From the NCBI GenBank assembly GCA_027064085.1, contig JAMOQH010000157.1, positions 1 through 64,000 on the forward strand: 64,000 bases of DNA, written 5' to 3'. The notes under the pieces are model-generated. The model was not told the origin of the DNA. It saw only the letters and a list, made by a program, of their open reading frames with translations, and ran no database searches. The first letter of the stretch is position 1; every line of letters starts with the position of its first letter. The stretch comes from a bacterium. GTDB lineage: Bacteria > UBP6 > JAFGXH01. The position numbers and the translations under genes were made by a program. Shown here in pieces: positions 52,544-62,286 of the stretch.

Positions 52544-53359
52544 TTATAAAGGTAAATTTTTGAAAAACTTATTTGATAATTTTATATTTCTTACTGTTGA
52601 TGCAACATCATGAACTCTCAATATATTGGCACCATTTTTGTATGCAATGAATTCTGTAATTGAGTTTCCTTCAACTTGGTTTTCTCTTTTTTTATCATTT
52701 ATTGTGTTAAAAATATAAGATTTATTAGAAGCCCCTAATAGAATAGGTAAATTGAACACTTTTAAATAGTTTAGTTTTGATATTATTTCAAAATTATTAT
52801 CTATTGATTTACCAAAACCAATACCTGGATCAATAATAATATTTTCTCTTTTTATATTTTGACTTGTTAGCTCTATTATCCTTTTGTCAAAAAAAGAAAT
52901 AATATTGCTCATTACACCATTTGGGTAGTGATATTTTTTTTGCATTTCATTTGGTTTCCATGGAGAGTGCATTATAATGACTGGGAGATTGGAATTTGCA
53001 ACAATTTTAGTAGAATTTTTATCCCACATAAGCCCTGAGATATCGTTTATTATATCAATTCCTTCATTTATGGCACTTCTCATCAATTCTGACTTAGTTG
53101 TATCAATAGAGAGTGTTATTTTAGGGAATTGTTTTCGTATTTCTTTTAATATTGGTATCACTCTATTGGTTTCTTCTTTTAGGGATACAGGTTTTGCAGA
53201 TGGTTTTGTTGATTCTCCGCCTATATCTATAATATCAGCACCACTTTCTATTAAGTTTTCAGTATGTTTTAATGCCTTAGTTATAGAATTATGTTTAGCT
53301 CCATCAAAAAAAGAATCTGGAGTTAAATTTAAAATTCCCATAATTTGAATATTTTTCAT
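52544..53359 (-). CDS. folP: Dihydropteroate synthase
   Basis: 271-aa TIM-barrel enzyme that joins p-aminobenzoate to dihydropterin pyrophosphate in folate synthesis; target of sulfonamides. MGILNLTPDSFFDG is the N-terminal signature with the pABA loop, GADIIDIGGESTKPSA the second, then SIDTTKSE, INDISGL, IIDPGIGFGKS and a C-terminal LRVHDV. All key residues appear intact. It lies 37 bp downstream of tRNA-Phe on the same strand and may share its transcript. The other folate gene here, folD, is 50 kb away. Confidence 0.96.
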   Translation of the reverse strand: MKNIQIMGILNLTPDSFFDGAKHNSITKALKHTENLIESGADIIDIGGESTKPSAKPVSLKEETNRVIPILKEIRKQFPKITLSIDTTKSELMRSAINEGIDIINDISGLMWDKNSTKIVANSNLPVIIMHSPWKPNEMQKKYHYPNGVMSNIISFFDKRIIELTSQNIKRENIIIDPGIGFGKSIDNNFEIISKLNYLKVFNLPILLGASNKSYIFNTINDKKRENQVEGNSITEFIAYKNGANILRVHDVASTVRNIKLSNKFFKNLPL

Positions 53360-53396
53360 AATGCTACCAATTAAATTATAAGGAAAAAATAGAAAG

Positions 53397-53469
53397 TGCC
53401 CAGGGTCGGAATCGAACCAACGACACGGGGATTTTCAGTCCCCTGCTCTACCGACTGAGCTACCTGGGC
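53397..53469 (-). tRNA. tRNA-Phe (anticodon GAA)
   Basis: On the minus strand the 73-nt sequence folds into a full cloverleaf: acceptor GCCCAGG/CCTGGGC, D arm GCTC...GAGC, anticodon stem GGGGA/TCCCC with loop CTGAAAA (anticodon GAA), T arm GTTGG-TTCGATT-CCGAC and discriminator A. The 3' CCA is not encoded, since CTT follows the discriminator base. Confidence 0.97.
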
Positions 53470-53482
53470 ACGTGTGAATATG

Positions 53483-53511
53483 TATATATACTTTTTATAA
53501 GATAATGTCAA
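53483..53511 (-). promoter_or_regulatory. Promoter of tRNA-Phe
   Basis: On the minus strand TTGACA (53511-53506), 17 bp, TATATA (53488-53483), placed about 14 bp before the tRNA 5' end. Confidence 0.75.
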
Positions 53512-53539
53512 TACTTTTTTTAAAAATCTTATATTTTTT

Positions 53540-53950
53540 TTACGAAACAAACCATTTGTCAATAATGTTTTTTTCAGCATACTTTGTTAGTTCATTTTTA
53601 GATTTTTCTGTTCCTGCAATAAATTTAATCCCTAATTTAAGAGATTTACCATCATCAGAAAGGGTTGTGTTTGTTACTTGTCCTGCAACTGTAATAATTC
53701 CAGCATTACTTTCAGGTACAGAAAAAGACATTAAAAGTTCTGTTCCTACATCATAAGGGACTCTGCTTTCTAAAGAAATACCATTGTCACTAACATCATT
53801 TGCTTTTAATATTGTCATTGAGGTTTCTGTTTCTGCTTCAACAACAGCATTAATAGGTACTCTGTCTGATTTTCTTCTTGAAACTCTTTTTACTACCTTA
53901 ATTTTGTTATTAACTTCAATTAAGTCTATGATATTCTTCCTTCTTTCCAT
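53540..53950 (-). CDS. PilZ-domain protein
   Basis: 136 aa, one PilZ domain. The c-di-GMP-binding pattern is present: RRKSDRVP near 24-31 (RxxxR) and DVSDNGISLESRV near 53-65 (D/NxSxxG). The following VAGQVTNTTLSDDGKSLKLGIKF completes the barrel. It is therefore likely to bind c-di-GMP and act as a small adaptor. The gene starts just upstream with a GGAGG and is divergent from the chemoreceptor gene 142 bp away, suggesting a shared motility or signalling theme. Confidence 0.92.
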   Translation of the reverse strand: MERRKNIIDLIEVNNKIKVVKRVSRRKSDRVPINAVVEAETETSMTILKANDVSDNGISLESRVPYDVGTELLMSFSVPESNAGIITVAGQVTNTTLSDDGKSLKLGIKFIAGTEKSKNELTKYAEKNIIDKWFVS

Positions 53951-54092
53951 GATTACCTCCTATCAGTATTTTTATAATAATAAAGTAAGTTGTAAAAAAT
54001 CAATTTTTTGAATAAAAAAAGAAAAATTACTTTATAGCTTTATAGAAAAATCCGAATAAAAAGTAATATGCCATTATAGAAGGAGTACAATT

Positions 54093-56300
54093 ATGAGCTT
54101 TTTTAAAAACCTTAAGATACAATATCAAATGATAATACCAGTAATATTTATATTTTTATTGGTAATTATAGCTAGAATTATTACAGGACAAGCAAATTTA
54201 ACTAATTTAGGAGATATTATTATTTCTGAAACAATAGTTAATATGCCTGAAAAAATAAAAAGTGATATTGATGCTAAAATAAAGGTAACTGCAGAGAGAG
54301 CTAGTTTATTATCTGAAAATAGAAAGTTAATTGAATTATTTAATGATGCAGAATATGCTAAAGATGGAGAAAAAGAAGAAAAAAGAAAAAAATTTACTGA
54401 TTATTTAGACTCTATTATTGCTAGAATAAAGGAAATGTCAGATGAAAAAACTGTTAAAATACATTTTCATACAGCAGATGTTAAATCATTTTATAGAGCT
54501 TGGAAAAAAAATAAACATGGAGATGATTTAAGTAGTTTTAGAAAAACAATCATAGATGCGAATAAAACCAAAAAAATAGTAAAAGGTATGGAAGTAGGGA
54601 AAGGAGCTATTCCTGTTAGAGCAATAGTACCAATACAATACAAAGGAAAATGGATAGGAACATTTGAGTATATGGAAGACATAAGGCCATTATTTAAAAA
54701 CGAAAAAACAGAAAATATGACAGTTGCTTTTTTTGTTGATTCAAAAACAATGAAAGGAGCCCATAGAGAACTTAAAGAGAGTGAAAGATTTGGAGATTTG
54801 TATCTAACAACTAGCAATAATGATAAAATTTTAAAAAAGCATAAAAAATTATTTACTCAAATTATAAAAAAAGCATATATTGGCAAAAAAGAAACTTTAA
54901 ATGAAAATGATGACTATATTACTGCAAGACCATATAAAGATTACTCAGGTAATATTATAGGGGTTATTTTAGTTCATTATGATAAACATGAAGTTATTAA
55001 GGCCAAAACTTCTGTTATGAAGAAAACTCTTATGTCTGCAATGGTTGCAATTAGTATTATTTTTATTCTTTTGTTTTTTATTTCCAGATTAATATCAAAA
55101 CCAATTTTGAATTTAAAAAGCTTTTTTGAAATTGCTTCTAGTGGAAAAGCTGATTTGACATTAAGGTTAAATGAAGTTTCTAATAGTAATAATGAAATAA
55201 ATGAAGTTTCTATATTTTTTAATAAATTTATTTCTAATTTGCAAAAAATGATAATAGATTTAAACAGTAATGCTAGAAACTTAAATAAATCATCAGATAT
55301 TTTAAAATCTGAAAGTATTGAAATGAAGGAAGGAAATAAAAATAATAATGAAATAACTAAACAAGTAAAAGATAAATTAGAAAATATAAATAGTAAAAAC
55401 ACAAAAATGACTAAAGAGTTAAATACAGCAACTTCGGATATAAATAATTTAGAAAATAAATTACAAAAAATTAATAGTTCGTTTAAAGAAATTGAGCAAG
55501 ACTCTAATAATATAAAAGATATGACTTTAAGTGTGTCATCGGCAATAGAAGAAATGAATGCCACAATTAATGAAATATCATCAAATACAGTACAGGCAAG
55601 TGCTCTTTCTCAAAAAGCCTCAGAAAACGGAAAAGAAACAACCAAATTAATGAAAGAATTAAATCGTTCTACACAATCAATAACTGATATTGTAACTTTA
55701 ATTGAAGAAATTGCTAGTCAAACTAATTTACTTGCCTTAAATGCAACTATAGAAGCTGCAAGTGCAGGAGAAGCAGGTAAGGGGTTTGCTGTTGTTGCTA
55801 ATGAAATTAAAAATCTAGCAAATCAAACAGCAGATGCAACTAAAAAAATATCACAACAGGTTGGTGGGATACAAACTGAAATGGAGAAATCTGTAGAGCA
55901 TATTATCAATATGTCTGATGATATTGAAAGTGTTAATCATGTTAATATTAATATTGCATCAGCTATAGAGCAACAAAACTCAACTATTGCTGAAATATCA
56001 AATAATGTGCAACAAACATTGACAGCAGTTAATAATAGTACTGGTAACATTAAAGAAGTAGCTATCGAAATTGATGATGCCTCTGAAAAGATAGATTATA
56101 TAACAGAAAATGTAAATAATATTATGCATAAAACTACTGAAATAAATGAAGAGCTTGGTAATTCTATGGATTCGGTTATAGAAGCAAGTAACTTATCTAT
56201 TAAGTTGTATGAAAAGAGTGAATCTGTTTATGATAAATCTAATGAAACATCAGCTTTATCAGAAAATTTAAATGAAATTGTTAAAAAGTTTAAATTTTAA
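54093..56300 (+). CDS. Methyl-accepting chemotaxis protein
   Basis: 735-aa transmembrane chemoreceptor. TM1 at about 13-31, a periplasmic Cache-like sensor domain at about 35-308 ([36 protein letters not shown] as in double-Cache-type sensors), TM2 at about 312-333, a HAMP domain, a long coiled coil, and the signalling hairpin tip near 537-557 ([20 protein letters not shown]) followed by [23 protein letters not shown]. There is no CheB/CheR-tethering pentapeptide; it ends VKKFKF. No che or fla gene is nearby. AAGGAG precedes the ATG. Its stop codon abuts the stop of the convergent Lys-rich gene. Confidence 0.95.
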   Translation: MSFFKNLKIQYQMIIPVIFIFLLVIIARIITGQANLTNLGDIIISETIVNMPEKIKSDIDAKIKVTAERASLLSENRKLIELFNDAEYAKDGEKEEKRKKFTDYLDSIIARIKEMSDEKTVKIHFHTADVKSFYRAWKKNKHGDDLSSFRKTIIDANKTKKIVKGMEVGKGAIPVRAIVPIQYKGKWIGTFEYMEDIRPLFKNEKTENMTVAFFVDSKTMKGAHRELKESERFGDLYLTTSNNDKILKKHKKLFTQIIKKAYIGKKETLNENDDYITARPYKDYSGNIIGVILVHYDKHEVIKAKTSVMKKTLMSAMVAISIIFILLFFISRLISKPILNLKSFFEIASSGKADLTLRLNEVSNSNNEINEVSIFFNKFISNLQKMIIDLNSNARNLNKSSDILKSESIEMKEGNKNNNEITKQVKDKLENINSKNTKMTKELNTATSDINNLENKLQKINSSFKEIEQDSNNIKDMTLSVSSAIEEMNATINEISSNTVQASALSQKASENGKETTKLMKELNRSTQSITDIVTLIEEIASQTNLLALNATIEAASAGEAGKGFAVVANEIKNLANQTADATKKISQQVGGIQTEMEKSVEHIINMSDDIESVNHVNINIASAIEQQNSTIAEISNNVQQTLTAVNNSTGNIKEVAIEIDDASEKIDYITENVNNIMHKTTEINEELGNSMDSVIEASNLSIKLYEKSESVYDKSNETSALSENLNEIVKKFKF

Positions 56301-56516
56301 TTATTTTTTAATAACTTTAACTTTAACCTTTTTTTTAGTTTTGGTTTTAACTTTAACGCCTTTGTCATCTTTTTTAATTGTTGTTTTTTTAGTTTTAACT
56401 TTAACATTATCATTATCTGTTTTTACAACAACTTTTTTAGTTTTAACAACAGTTTTACCTGCATAAATTGTAGATACTGCAAATAATGCTACTAATCCAA
56501 TCATAATTGCTTTCAT
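56301..56516 (-). CDS. Small secreted Lys/Val/Thr repeat protein
   Basis: 71 aa from the ATG at 56516, which has GGAGG six bases upstream. The signal peptide is MKAIMIGLVALFAVSTIYAG. The mature 51 residues consist almost only of Lys, Val, Thr and a few Asp, in alternating K-V-K-T-K patterns (VKVKTKKTTIKKDDKGVKVK). It is a highly basic, beta-prone, low-complexity periplasmic or surface peptide. No family known to me. The GC-poor repeats make the opposite strand open too, but the ribosome binding site and signal peptide support this strand. Binding to DNA, LPS or polyanions is conceivable but unproven. Confidence 0.65.
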   Translation of the reverse strand: MKAIMIGLVALFAVSTIYAGKTVVKTKKVVVKTDNDNVKVKTKKTTIKKDDKGVKVKTKTKKKVKVKVIKK

Positions 56517-56614
56517 ACTTTCCTCCAAAAAATAAATATGAGATAATATCTATACATAAAATTGCTATAAAATCAAATAATTATGAGTTTTTAGAGTAAA
56601 AATGAATAAAATTA

Positions 56615-58975
56615 TTAAAACCAGTTGTTATATATCATGTTTATCCCAAAAAATAGATTATATGAATAAGACCAATTTTTTTCTTTTTCTTTATAAGCAT
56701 AAGAATCTATTTTTGTAGAAAAATGAAAAAATCCTAATATTGGAATATTTATATTAAATAAAAAATTTGCTATATTTGTTTGATTAAATCCAAGGAAATA
56801 ATCAAGTTTAGATGTTATTTTAATTGGAATATCTAAACTTTTAATTTCATAGTTGTTTAAGTTATATCCAATAATTGAACCTAATAAAATATCATCATCT
56901 TTTCTGAAATCTTTAGAACCTTGTAAGCCTAGTTTAAATTCAAATTTATTATCAGAAGAAAGAAATGATATTCCACTTGAGAAAAATAATTCAAAATAGT
57001 GTTTTTCTTCTATTTTGGGTTTTGTCAATTCACTGTTAAGTTTACTTTCTAAAAATGGAAGTGGGATTAATATGTTATTCTGATTATTTATTTTAAAGTA
57101 ATTACTTTTGTAATTAAAAGCATAACTTATTGTGTCATTACTTTCCATAAATTCAGTATTATTTTCATTAGATTGATAGTAATGTAATTCAAATCTATTT
57201 TCAATTATATGATATTTAGAACTTCCAATAAGATTAATATTTGAATCTAGTTTTAATAATTCTGTTGGAGTTGTATCAAATCTAGGCTTACTATATACGG
57301 AGTCATTGGATACATCATTTTTTATATAGTAGATTCCTAAATTACTATAAAATTCCCATAAAAACCTTTTAGATAAGTCTTCAAATTCAATACTAGGATT
57401 AAAAAAAGAGTTTTTCTTTTTAAATTTTTCTTTTTTTAAATAATTTTTAAATATGTTTTTTATTCTACCATAATACTTCTTCTTTTTAATAAAAAATTCA
57501 TCTTTAAAAAATCCATCACCACCATTTACAATAAATTCAGTTGTTACTACTTTGTATTTTTTTTTATCAATAATATTACGGCCATTAATTTTAATATTTT
57601 TGCCAAAATTTATATTTGTAAAAAGGAGTTTATTTTTATTTTTTTTTAAGAATTTTTTTAGTAATTTTCCTTTTATTCTGAAACTTGCGATTTTATTGTT
57701 ATAAGTGATCGATTTTTCTATAGTATCGTATGTGAGTTTATTTATAGGGAAAGGTTTATTATTGAAATTACCTTCATTAATCATAGCTATTTCACTGTTT
57801 GTTTTCATAATCATTAATTTTAAAATAAAACTATAAAATGTTTTAAAAGAAAGAGATTTTATCTTCATATTATTTATAGGTAAATCATATTTTTTAAAAT
57901 ACTGTTTTCTATAGTTTTCTAAGATTTTTTTAAAAATAATGGAAACTTTTGATTTGTATTTAAATTTCTTGTTTAAATTTTCAATATTTTTTATTTGAAA
58001 TTTATTATTTATCTTTTTGATTTTTAATAGTAATAAATTAGGGGTATATCTATCAGGATTTGCTCCTATTATATAGATGTCATTATTATATCTTCTTATT
58101 AACCTTGTGTTTTCAGCATTACTAATTATTAAATCTATATTTTTTAATTTTTCAGATAAATTCATTGTTTTTTTAGGAGAAGTCTCCTTGTCTTCTACCT
58201 GAGCTAAAAGAATAATTACATCAACGCCCTTTTTTTCTTTTAAATATTTTGCTAGTTTATTAGTTTGCTTTATTTCTGGTAAAATATTCATATTTTTAAT
58301 AGATTTATAAAATGCTTTTTTCATAATAGTATGTGAAACGACTGAAATTATTCCAATTTTTACATTATTTATTTTAAGAATTCTGTATTTTCTGTTTTTA
58401 GTTAATTTACAAAGTGGTAAATTTTGAGAATTAGTGCAATTCATATTTGATGATAAAAACGGAAGGCTCATAATTTTTTTATTTTGAGATAGTTTTTTCA
58501 TTATATTATAGGGAGTATAAAAATCCTTTTTTCCTATATTTATTATGTCAAAATTATTTTCTTTAAGTAATGAATATACAAAATCTATGCCTTTAGGTTG
58601 TTGTAATAAAAACTTAATTGAAATACTTGGCCAAAAACTTGCTCCGTTATTTAGAGTAATAGGTTTTTCCCAGTTATTAATTAGAGGTAATATATTTTGG
58701 TAATATTTTATTTTTCCGAGTAGGTTATAGTAGCTATTTTTTTGAGTTTTATCTATGTTTATAAAACGGCCTTCAAAATCGGATATATATATAATGGGTA
58801 TATTTATTATTTTTTCTTTTTCTCCCCTAGCTTGAGTTGTTATTCCCGTAGAATAAGGTATCGCCTTATCCATACTATGATCAGGAGATTTAGAAATTTG
58901 ATGTGTTACATCACTATTGGGTAAAGCCCAAACTATAATATTTAATAAAAACAAACTGATTACTAGTTTTATCAT
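56615..58975 (-). CDS. 5'-nucleotidase/UshA-like fold with degenerate active site fused to a barrel-like C-terminus
   Basis: 786 aa from the ATG at 58975 (GAGG seven bases upstream); longer starts would overlap the previous gene. Signal peptide about 1-17. A calcineurin-like metallophosphatase domain (about 55-330) is recognisable, but its motifs are changed: ISDFEGRF for DxHG, NIGKKDFY for GNHEFD, ILLAQVED for LSHLG, and IIGANPDR for GHTH. A 5'-nucleotidase C-terminal domain (about 365-510) keeps its shape, with NINFGKNIKING and the usual VNGGDGFF. The last 270 residues are amphipathic beta strands ending GINMIYNNWF, typical of an outer-membrane barrel. Probably a catalytically dead, outer-membrane-anchored binding protein. 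It lies 10 bp after the GATase-like gene. Confidence 0.75.
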   Translation of the reverse strand: MIKLVISLFLLNIIVWALPNSDVTHQISKSPDHSMDKAIPYSTGITTQARGEKEKIINIPIIYISDFEGRFINIDKTQKNSYYNLLGKIKYYQNILPLINNWEKPITLNNGASFWPSISIKFLLQQPKGIDFVYSLLKENNFDIINIGKKDFYTPYNIMKKLSQNKKIMSLPFLSSNMNCTNSQNLPLCKLTKNRKYRILKINNVKIGIISVVSHTIMKKAFYKSIKNMNILPEIKQTNKLAKYLKEKKGVDVIILLAQVEDKETSPKKTMNLSEKLKNIDLIISNAENTRLIRRYNNDIYIIGANPDRYTPNLLLLKIKKINNKFQIKNIENLNKKFKYKSKVSIIFKKILENYRKQYFKKYDLPINNMKIKSLSFKTFYSFILKLMIMKTNSEIAMINEGNFNNKPFPINKLTYDTIEKSITYNNKIASFRIKGKLLKKFLKKNKNKLLFTNINFGKNIKINGRNIIDKKKYKVVTTEFIVNGGDGFFKDEFFIKKKKYYGRIKNIFKNYLKKEKFKKKNSFFNPSIEFEDLSKRFLWEFYSNLGIYYIKNDVSNDSVYSKPRFDTTPTELLKLDSNINLIGSSKYHIIENRFELHYYQSNENNTEFMESNDTISYAFNYKSNYFKINNQNNILIPLPFLESKLNSELTKPKIEEKHYFELFFSSGISFLSSDNKFEFKLGLQGSKDFRKDDDILLGSIIGYNLNNYEIKSLDIPIKITSKLDYFLGFNQTNIANFLFNINIPILGFFHFSTKIDSYAYKEKEKNWSYSYNLFFGINMIYNNWF

Positions 58976-58985
58976 AAAAACCTCT

Positions 58986-61247
58986 TTAAATTTTATATCT
59001 TTTAATGTATATTTCAAGTAAAAATAATAGTATTAATAACAATAACATATAAACATTATCCCAAATAGGAACATATTTTTTTTCTGTAATTTCTGAGATT
59101 AATTTTTTAATTTTAATTTTACTTGCACTTTCATCATAACTTAGTATTTTAATATTCTGATATTTTGATATTTCTGATAAAAACTTTTTATTAATTTGTG
59201 GATTGTCAAATTCTTTGGATTTATCTTTAACAATAAACATACTGTAACTATTTTCTAACAACTTGCCTTTTAGATAAGTTTTAAATTCTATTTTATATCT
59301 TCCATTTTTCTTAATTTTTTCTAATATTTGGGCTGTTCCAGAATTGTCTAGTTTTACTTCTTTTTTTATTAAAAACTTGTCATTGTCAATATTTGTTATT
59401 TGATAATATAGTTTATTATTTTTTAATGGATTATAGTGGTAGTCATATGCTTTAATTAAAATGGATAAAGTTTCCTTTTTAGAAATGATGTTAGCATCAA
59501 ATGACACTTTGATTAATTTCATATCAGGGTCTTTAATTAACCATTTTATTGCTTTATCCCAAAAATAACTATATATTTGCTTATGGGTAATATCTATTAA
59601 TTTATGAAAATTCCAAGTCCATTGGCTATCTGTTGTAATTGCCATTGTTCTTCCGTTTCCTGATTGTATAGTTGCTATTAAGGGATAAGTTTTATTGTTA
59701 CATACTTTATCTGTTTTAGCAATTAAAGTTGCTGTTGGTTTTAATGTCGTTTTATTGAAACCCTCTGATAATGGTAAGCCTGCTAAAGCAGATTTTTGTT
59801 TTTTATAGTTGTTTGCAAACTTAAAGAATGGAGAGTCTAAACCATTTTTAGTTATTTTATAATGTGTATTTTTATAACAAATACTATCTTTTGCTGATTT
59901 TGAGCTTAAATTAACGGGTAAAATATCTTCTATTGGAGTGCCTTTATAGCCTCCTGCAGTAAAGGAATTTAGGCCTCCTATCATAACAAGTCCACCACCT
60001 CTTTTAGTAACAAAATCTTTAATATTTTGTAGATATGGTGATATTCCATAGGGAGCGTAATTAAAATTTTGTAAAATAATTAAATCAAAACTATTTAATC
60101 TATCATAAAATAATTCGTGTGCAGGAAAGGGTATAAGAGATAGTTCTCTTTCAGGTACTAAATATACATCATTAGTTGTTCTTAAAATAAAAAATGATAC
60201 CAAATCAACATCTGGATGATTTTTTAATAATTGCCTCATAAATCTAACATCCCAACTAGGTTTTCCAACAACTTGTACAACTCTTATTTTATCTCTTATT
60301 ACATTAATTATAAAATCTTTTTTATTATTAATTAGTAACTCTTCATTCTTTTCAGGTGGAATAATTACCGTGTATATGTATGTTCCCACATTTTTAGGTT
60401 TAAATTTAAATGAAATTTTAATGTTTTTATTATCACTTAAAGAAACAGTTTTTCTATCAATAATTTCTTTATTTCTATACAGAAATACTTTTTTATTTAT
60501 ATTTTTATATCCAATAGATGATATTTCTAAGTCTATTGAAGTTGTATTTTGTACAAAAGCATAGCTATCATATTGTATTTTTTTAATGAAGATATCTTTT
60601 GTAGTCTTAATTTGTGGTAATATTAAGTTTAAGGGAATTTTATTTTTTATTAATTTTCTTATTATACCCGTTGAGCTTGTTAATTTTTCATCTGTATCAA
60701 TAAAATCAGATGCTATTATTATTGAGGATATTTCATTTATTGTATGATTTTGTAAAAATTTATTTAATGAATATCTTATTCTTGTTTCATCATCTATTGG
60801 AGTAATCTTATGTTTATTATCAATTGCTTTAAGAGTTGTTCCAATACTATAAAAGATTGTATTGTATTCTTTTCTTAATTTATCAATTATAATTTTATTA
60901 TTTTTAAAAAAATAATTTAAATTTTGAAACCTATTATTTTCTGTATTTTTCAGAGGGAGGGTTAATGATTTAGAGGTATCTTTAAAGAAAAATATTGATT
61001 TTTTACCTTTATTAAATTTAACATACTCTAAAGATGGTTCTAAAAAAATAAAAAGCATTAATAGTAACAGTAGTGATCTAATGGACAATAATAAAATTCT
61101 TTTTTTAGGTAGTTTTAGATAACTATATATACTAAAAATAATAATACCCAAAAATCCAATATATATAAAAATATTTATTGGAGATAAATTTAAATTTAAA
61201 AATGTAAATTTATTATATGCAAATTCACTTAATATTTTACTATTCAT
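58986..61247 (-). CDS. Membrane protein with glutamine-amidotransferase-like/VWA-like periplasmic domain
   Basis: 753 aa. Two N-terminal transmembrane helices (about 25-43 and 50-69), then a large periplasmic part and a C-terminal helix (IWDNVYMLLLLILLFLLEIYI). The central domain has VQVVGKPSWDVRFMRQLLKN, LSFIPFPAHELFYDRLNSFDLIILQNF-type strands, KRGGGLVMIGGLNSFTAGGY and EDILPVNLSS, the pattern of 'glutamine amidotransferase-like' domains in batA-, DUF58- and DUF4159-containing clusters of aerotolerance type. A fibronectin-like module follows at about 590-660. It overlaps the DUF4159 gene by 4 bp (ATGA). MoxR and DUF58 genes normally found with it are absent from this side of the cluster. Confidence 0.8.
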   Translation of the reverse strand: MNSKILSEFAYNKFTFLNLNLSPINIFIYIGFLGIIIFSIYSYLKLPKKRILLLSIRSLLLLLMLFIFLEPSLEYVKFNKGKKSIFFFKDTSKSLTLPLKNTENNRFQNLNYFFKNNKIIIDKLRKEYNTIFYSIGTTLKAIDNKHKITPIDDETRIRYSLNKFLQNHTINEISSIIIASDFIDTDEKLTSSTGIIRKLIKNKIPLNLILPQIKTTKDIFIKKIQYDSYAFVQNTTSIDLEISSIGYKNINKKVFLYRNKEIIDRKTVSLSDNKNIKISFKFKPKNVGTYIYTVIIPPEKNEELLINNKKDFIINVIRDKIRVVQVVGKPSWDVRFMRQLLKNHPDVDLVSFFILRTTNDVYLVPERELSLIPFPAHELFYDRLNSFDLIILQNFNYAPYGISPYLQNIKDFVTKRGGGLVMIGGLNSFTAGGYKGTPIEDILPVNLSSKSAKDSICYKNTHYKITKNGLDSPFFKFANNYKKQKSALAGLPLSEGFNKTTLKPTATLIAKTDKVCNNKTYPLIATIQSGNGRTMAITTDSQWTWNFHKLIDITHKQIYSYFWDKAIKWLIKDPDMKLIKVSFDANIISKKETLSILIKAYDYHYNPLKNNKLYYQITNIDNDKFLIKKEVKLDNSGTAQILEKIKKNGRYKIEFKTYLKGKLLENSYSMFIVKDKSKEFDNPQINKKFLSEISKYQNIKILSYDESASKIKIKKLISEITEKKYVPIWDNVYMLLLLILLFLLEIYIKRYKI

Positions 61248-61981
61248 CGTCTATTCTTCAATAAATAATCTACATGAACTTGGTCTGCCTTGTAAGCTAA
61301 ACAAGTTGCATACATAATTATATTAACCCCTGTTCTGTAGGCCATTTCCCTTGTTTTATTTCCTTCAGGAACCGAGTATTTCCAGTTACTAAAATCATCT
61401 ACTGTGAGTGCTCCTATTATATCATTCTTGGAATATAATATTTCTATTCTGTTGTCTTCTTCTATTATATAAAAATTTGAGCTTATATTTAATCTTCCAT
61501 ATGGTTTATCAAGCAAGTTAAATGTTCTGTAAATAACATGATCTTTAGGAGCTATTTTTAATTTCTTTTTAGGATATAAGCTCTCAATTAAATTTTCTAT
61601 AGATTTATTAAATGTTCCACTTGCTTCATCACTTGCAGAGTCAATAAAGAGCAAACCCCCAAAAGTTAAATAATTTTTTAAATTTTTAATTTCTGTTTTT
61701 GATAGTGAAAATTTTTTATCACCTGTTAAAAATAAAAGAGGATGTTTAAACAGTTTCTTTTTATTTTTTAAATCTATATCAATAATATCAAAAGAAACTT
61801 CAATACTTGTTCTTTTAGAAACTTCCCAAAGCATTTTTTTTAAACCACTGTTTCTAAAGTTGTAATTTCCAGAATATTTTAAAATCCCAATTTCTAGAAA
61901 TGATGATTTTCCTATTGCTTTTAGTGATTGTGAAAAAAATGGAATTGATAAAATAGATAAAATAAATTGTTTTCTATTCAC
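61244..61981 (-). CDS. DUF4159-domain protein
   Basis: 245 aa. The leader NRKQFILSILSIPFFSQSLKA resembles a twin-arginine signal but has Arg-Lys where Arg-Arg is normal. The DUF4159 domain follows: LEIGILKYSGNYNFRNSGLK, 'LFKHPLLFLTGD', LSKTEIKNLKNYLTFGGLLFIDSA and AYRTGVNIIMYATCLAYK near the end. DUF4159 proteins are periplasmic and belong to clusters with MoxR, DUF58 and GATase-like membrane proteins. It lies 2 bp after tatA and overlaps the next gene by 4 bp, so the three are one operon. The pairing with tatA makes Tat export attractive. Confidence 0.85.
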   Translation of the reverse strand: MNRKQFILSILSIPFFSQSLKAIGKSSFLEIGILKYSGNYNFRNSGLKKMLWEVSKRTSIEVSFDIIDIDLKNKKKLFKHPLLFLTGDKKFSLSKTEIKNLKNYLTFGGLLFIDSASDEASGTFNKSIENLIESLYPKKKLKIAPKDHVIYRTFNLLDKPYGRLNISSNFYIIEEDNRIEILYSKNDIIGALTVDDFSNWKYSVPEGNKTREMAYRTGVNIIMYATCLAYKADQVHVDYLLKNRR

Positions 61982-61983
61982 TT

Positions 61984-62223
61984 TTATGATTCACTGTTTT
62001 CATTTAATTGTTTGTTTGATTCAGAGGTTGCCAATACTTTTTTTTCTTCACTTTCTTCTTTTTTATCATCATCGGTAACACCTTTTTTAAATTCTTTTAT
62101 ACCTTTACCAAAACCACCCATTAATTTAGGGATTTTACTTCCTCCAAAAATAACTAAAACGATAAATAGAACTATTAGTAATTCTGGTGTTGAGGGCATT
62201 GCAAGTAATATATTTTGATTCAT
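61984..62223 (-). CDS. tatA: Sec-independent protein translocase subunit TatA/E
   Basis: 79 aa. One N-terminal transmembrane helix ([20 protein letters not shown]) ends in the FG hinge, followed by the amphipathic helix [16 protein letters not shown] and an acidic/basic disordered tail. TatA forms the pore for folded-protein export. tatB and tatC are not adjacent. A ribosome binding site GAGG is seen near the ATG. It heads the operon with the DUF4159 and GATase-like genes. Confidence 0.95.
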   Translation of the reverse strand: MNQNILLAMPSTPELLIVLFIVLVIFGGSKIPKLMGGFGKGIKEFKKGVTDDDKKEESEEKKVLATSESNKQLNENSES

Positions 62224-62286
62224 ATTTACCTCAAAAATAAAATATTCGAAATTATATTATATTTATTATTAAATTACAAGAAAGAA

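Noticed and set aside
54977-55564. 195-codon open frame antisense to the chemoreceptor gene
   Set aside because: It mirrors the coiled-coil coding sequence of the MCP, has no ribosome binding site and is Leu/Ser/Phe-rich as expected for a shadow frame.
58330-58345. GTGAAAC half-site resembling parS
   Set aside because: Only one half matches; the dyad partner is absent and it lies inside a coding region.
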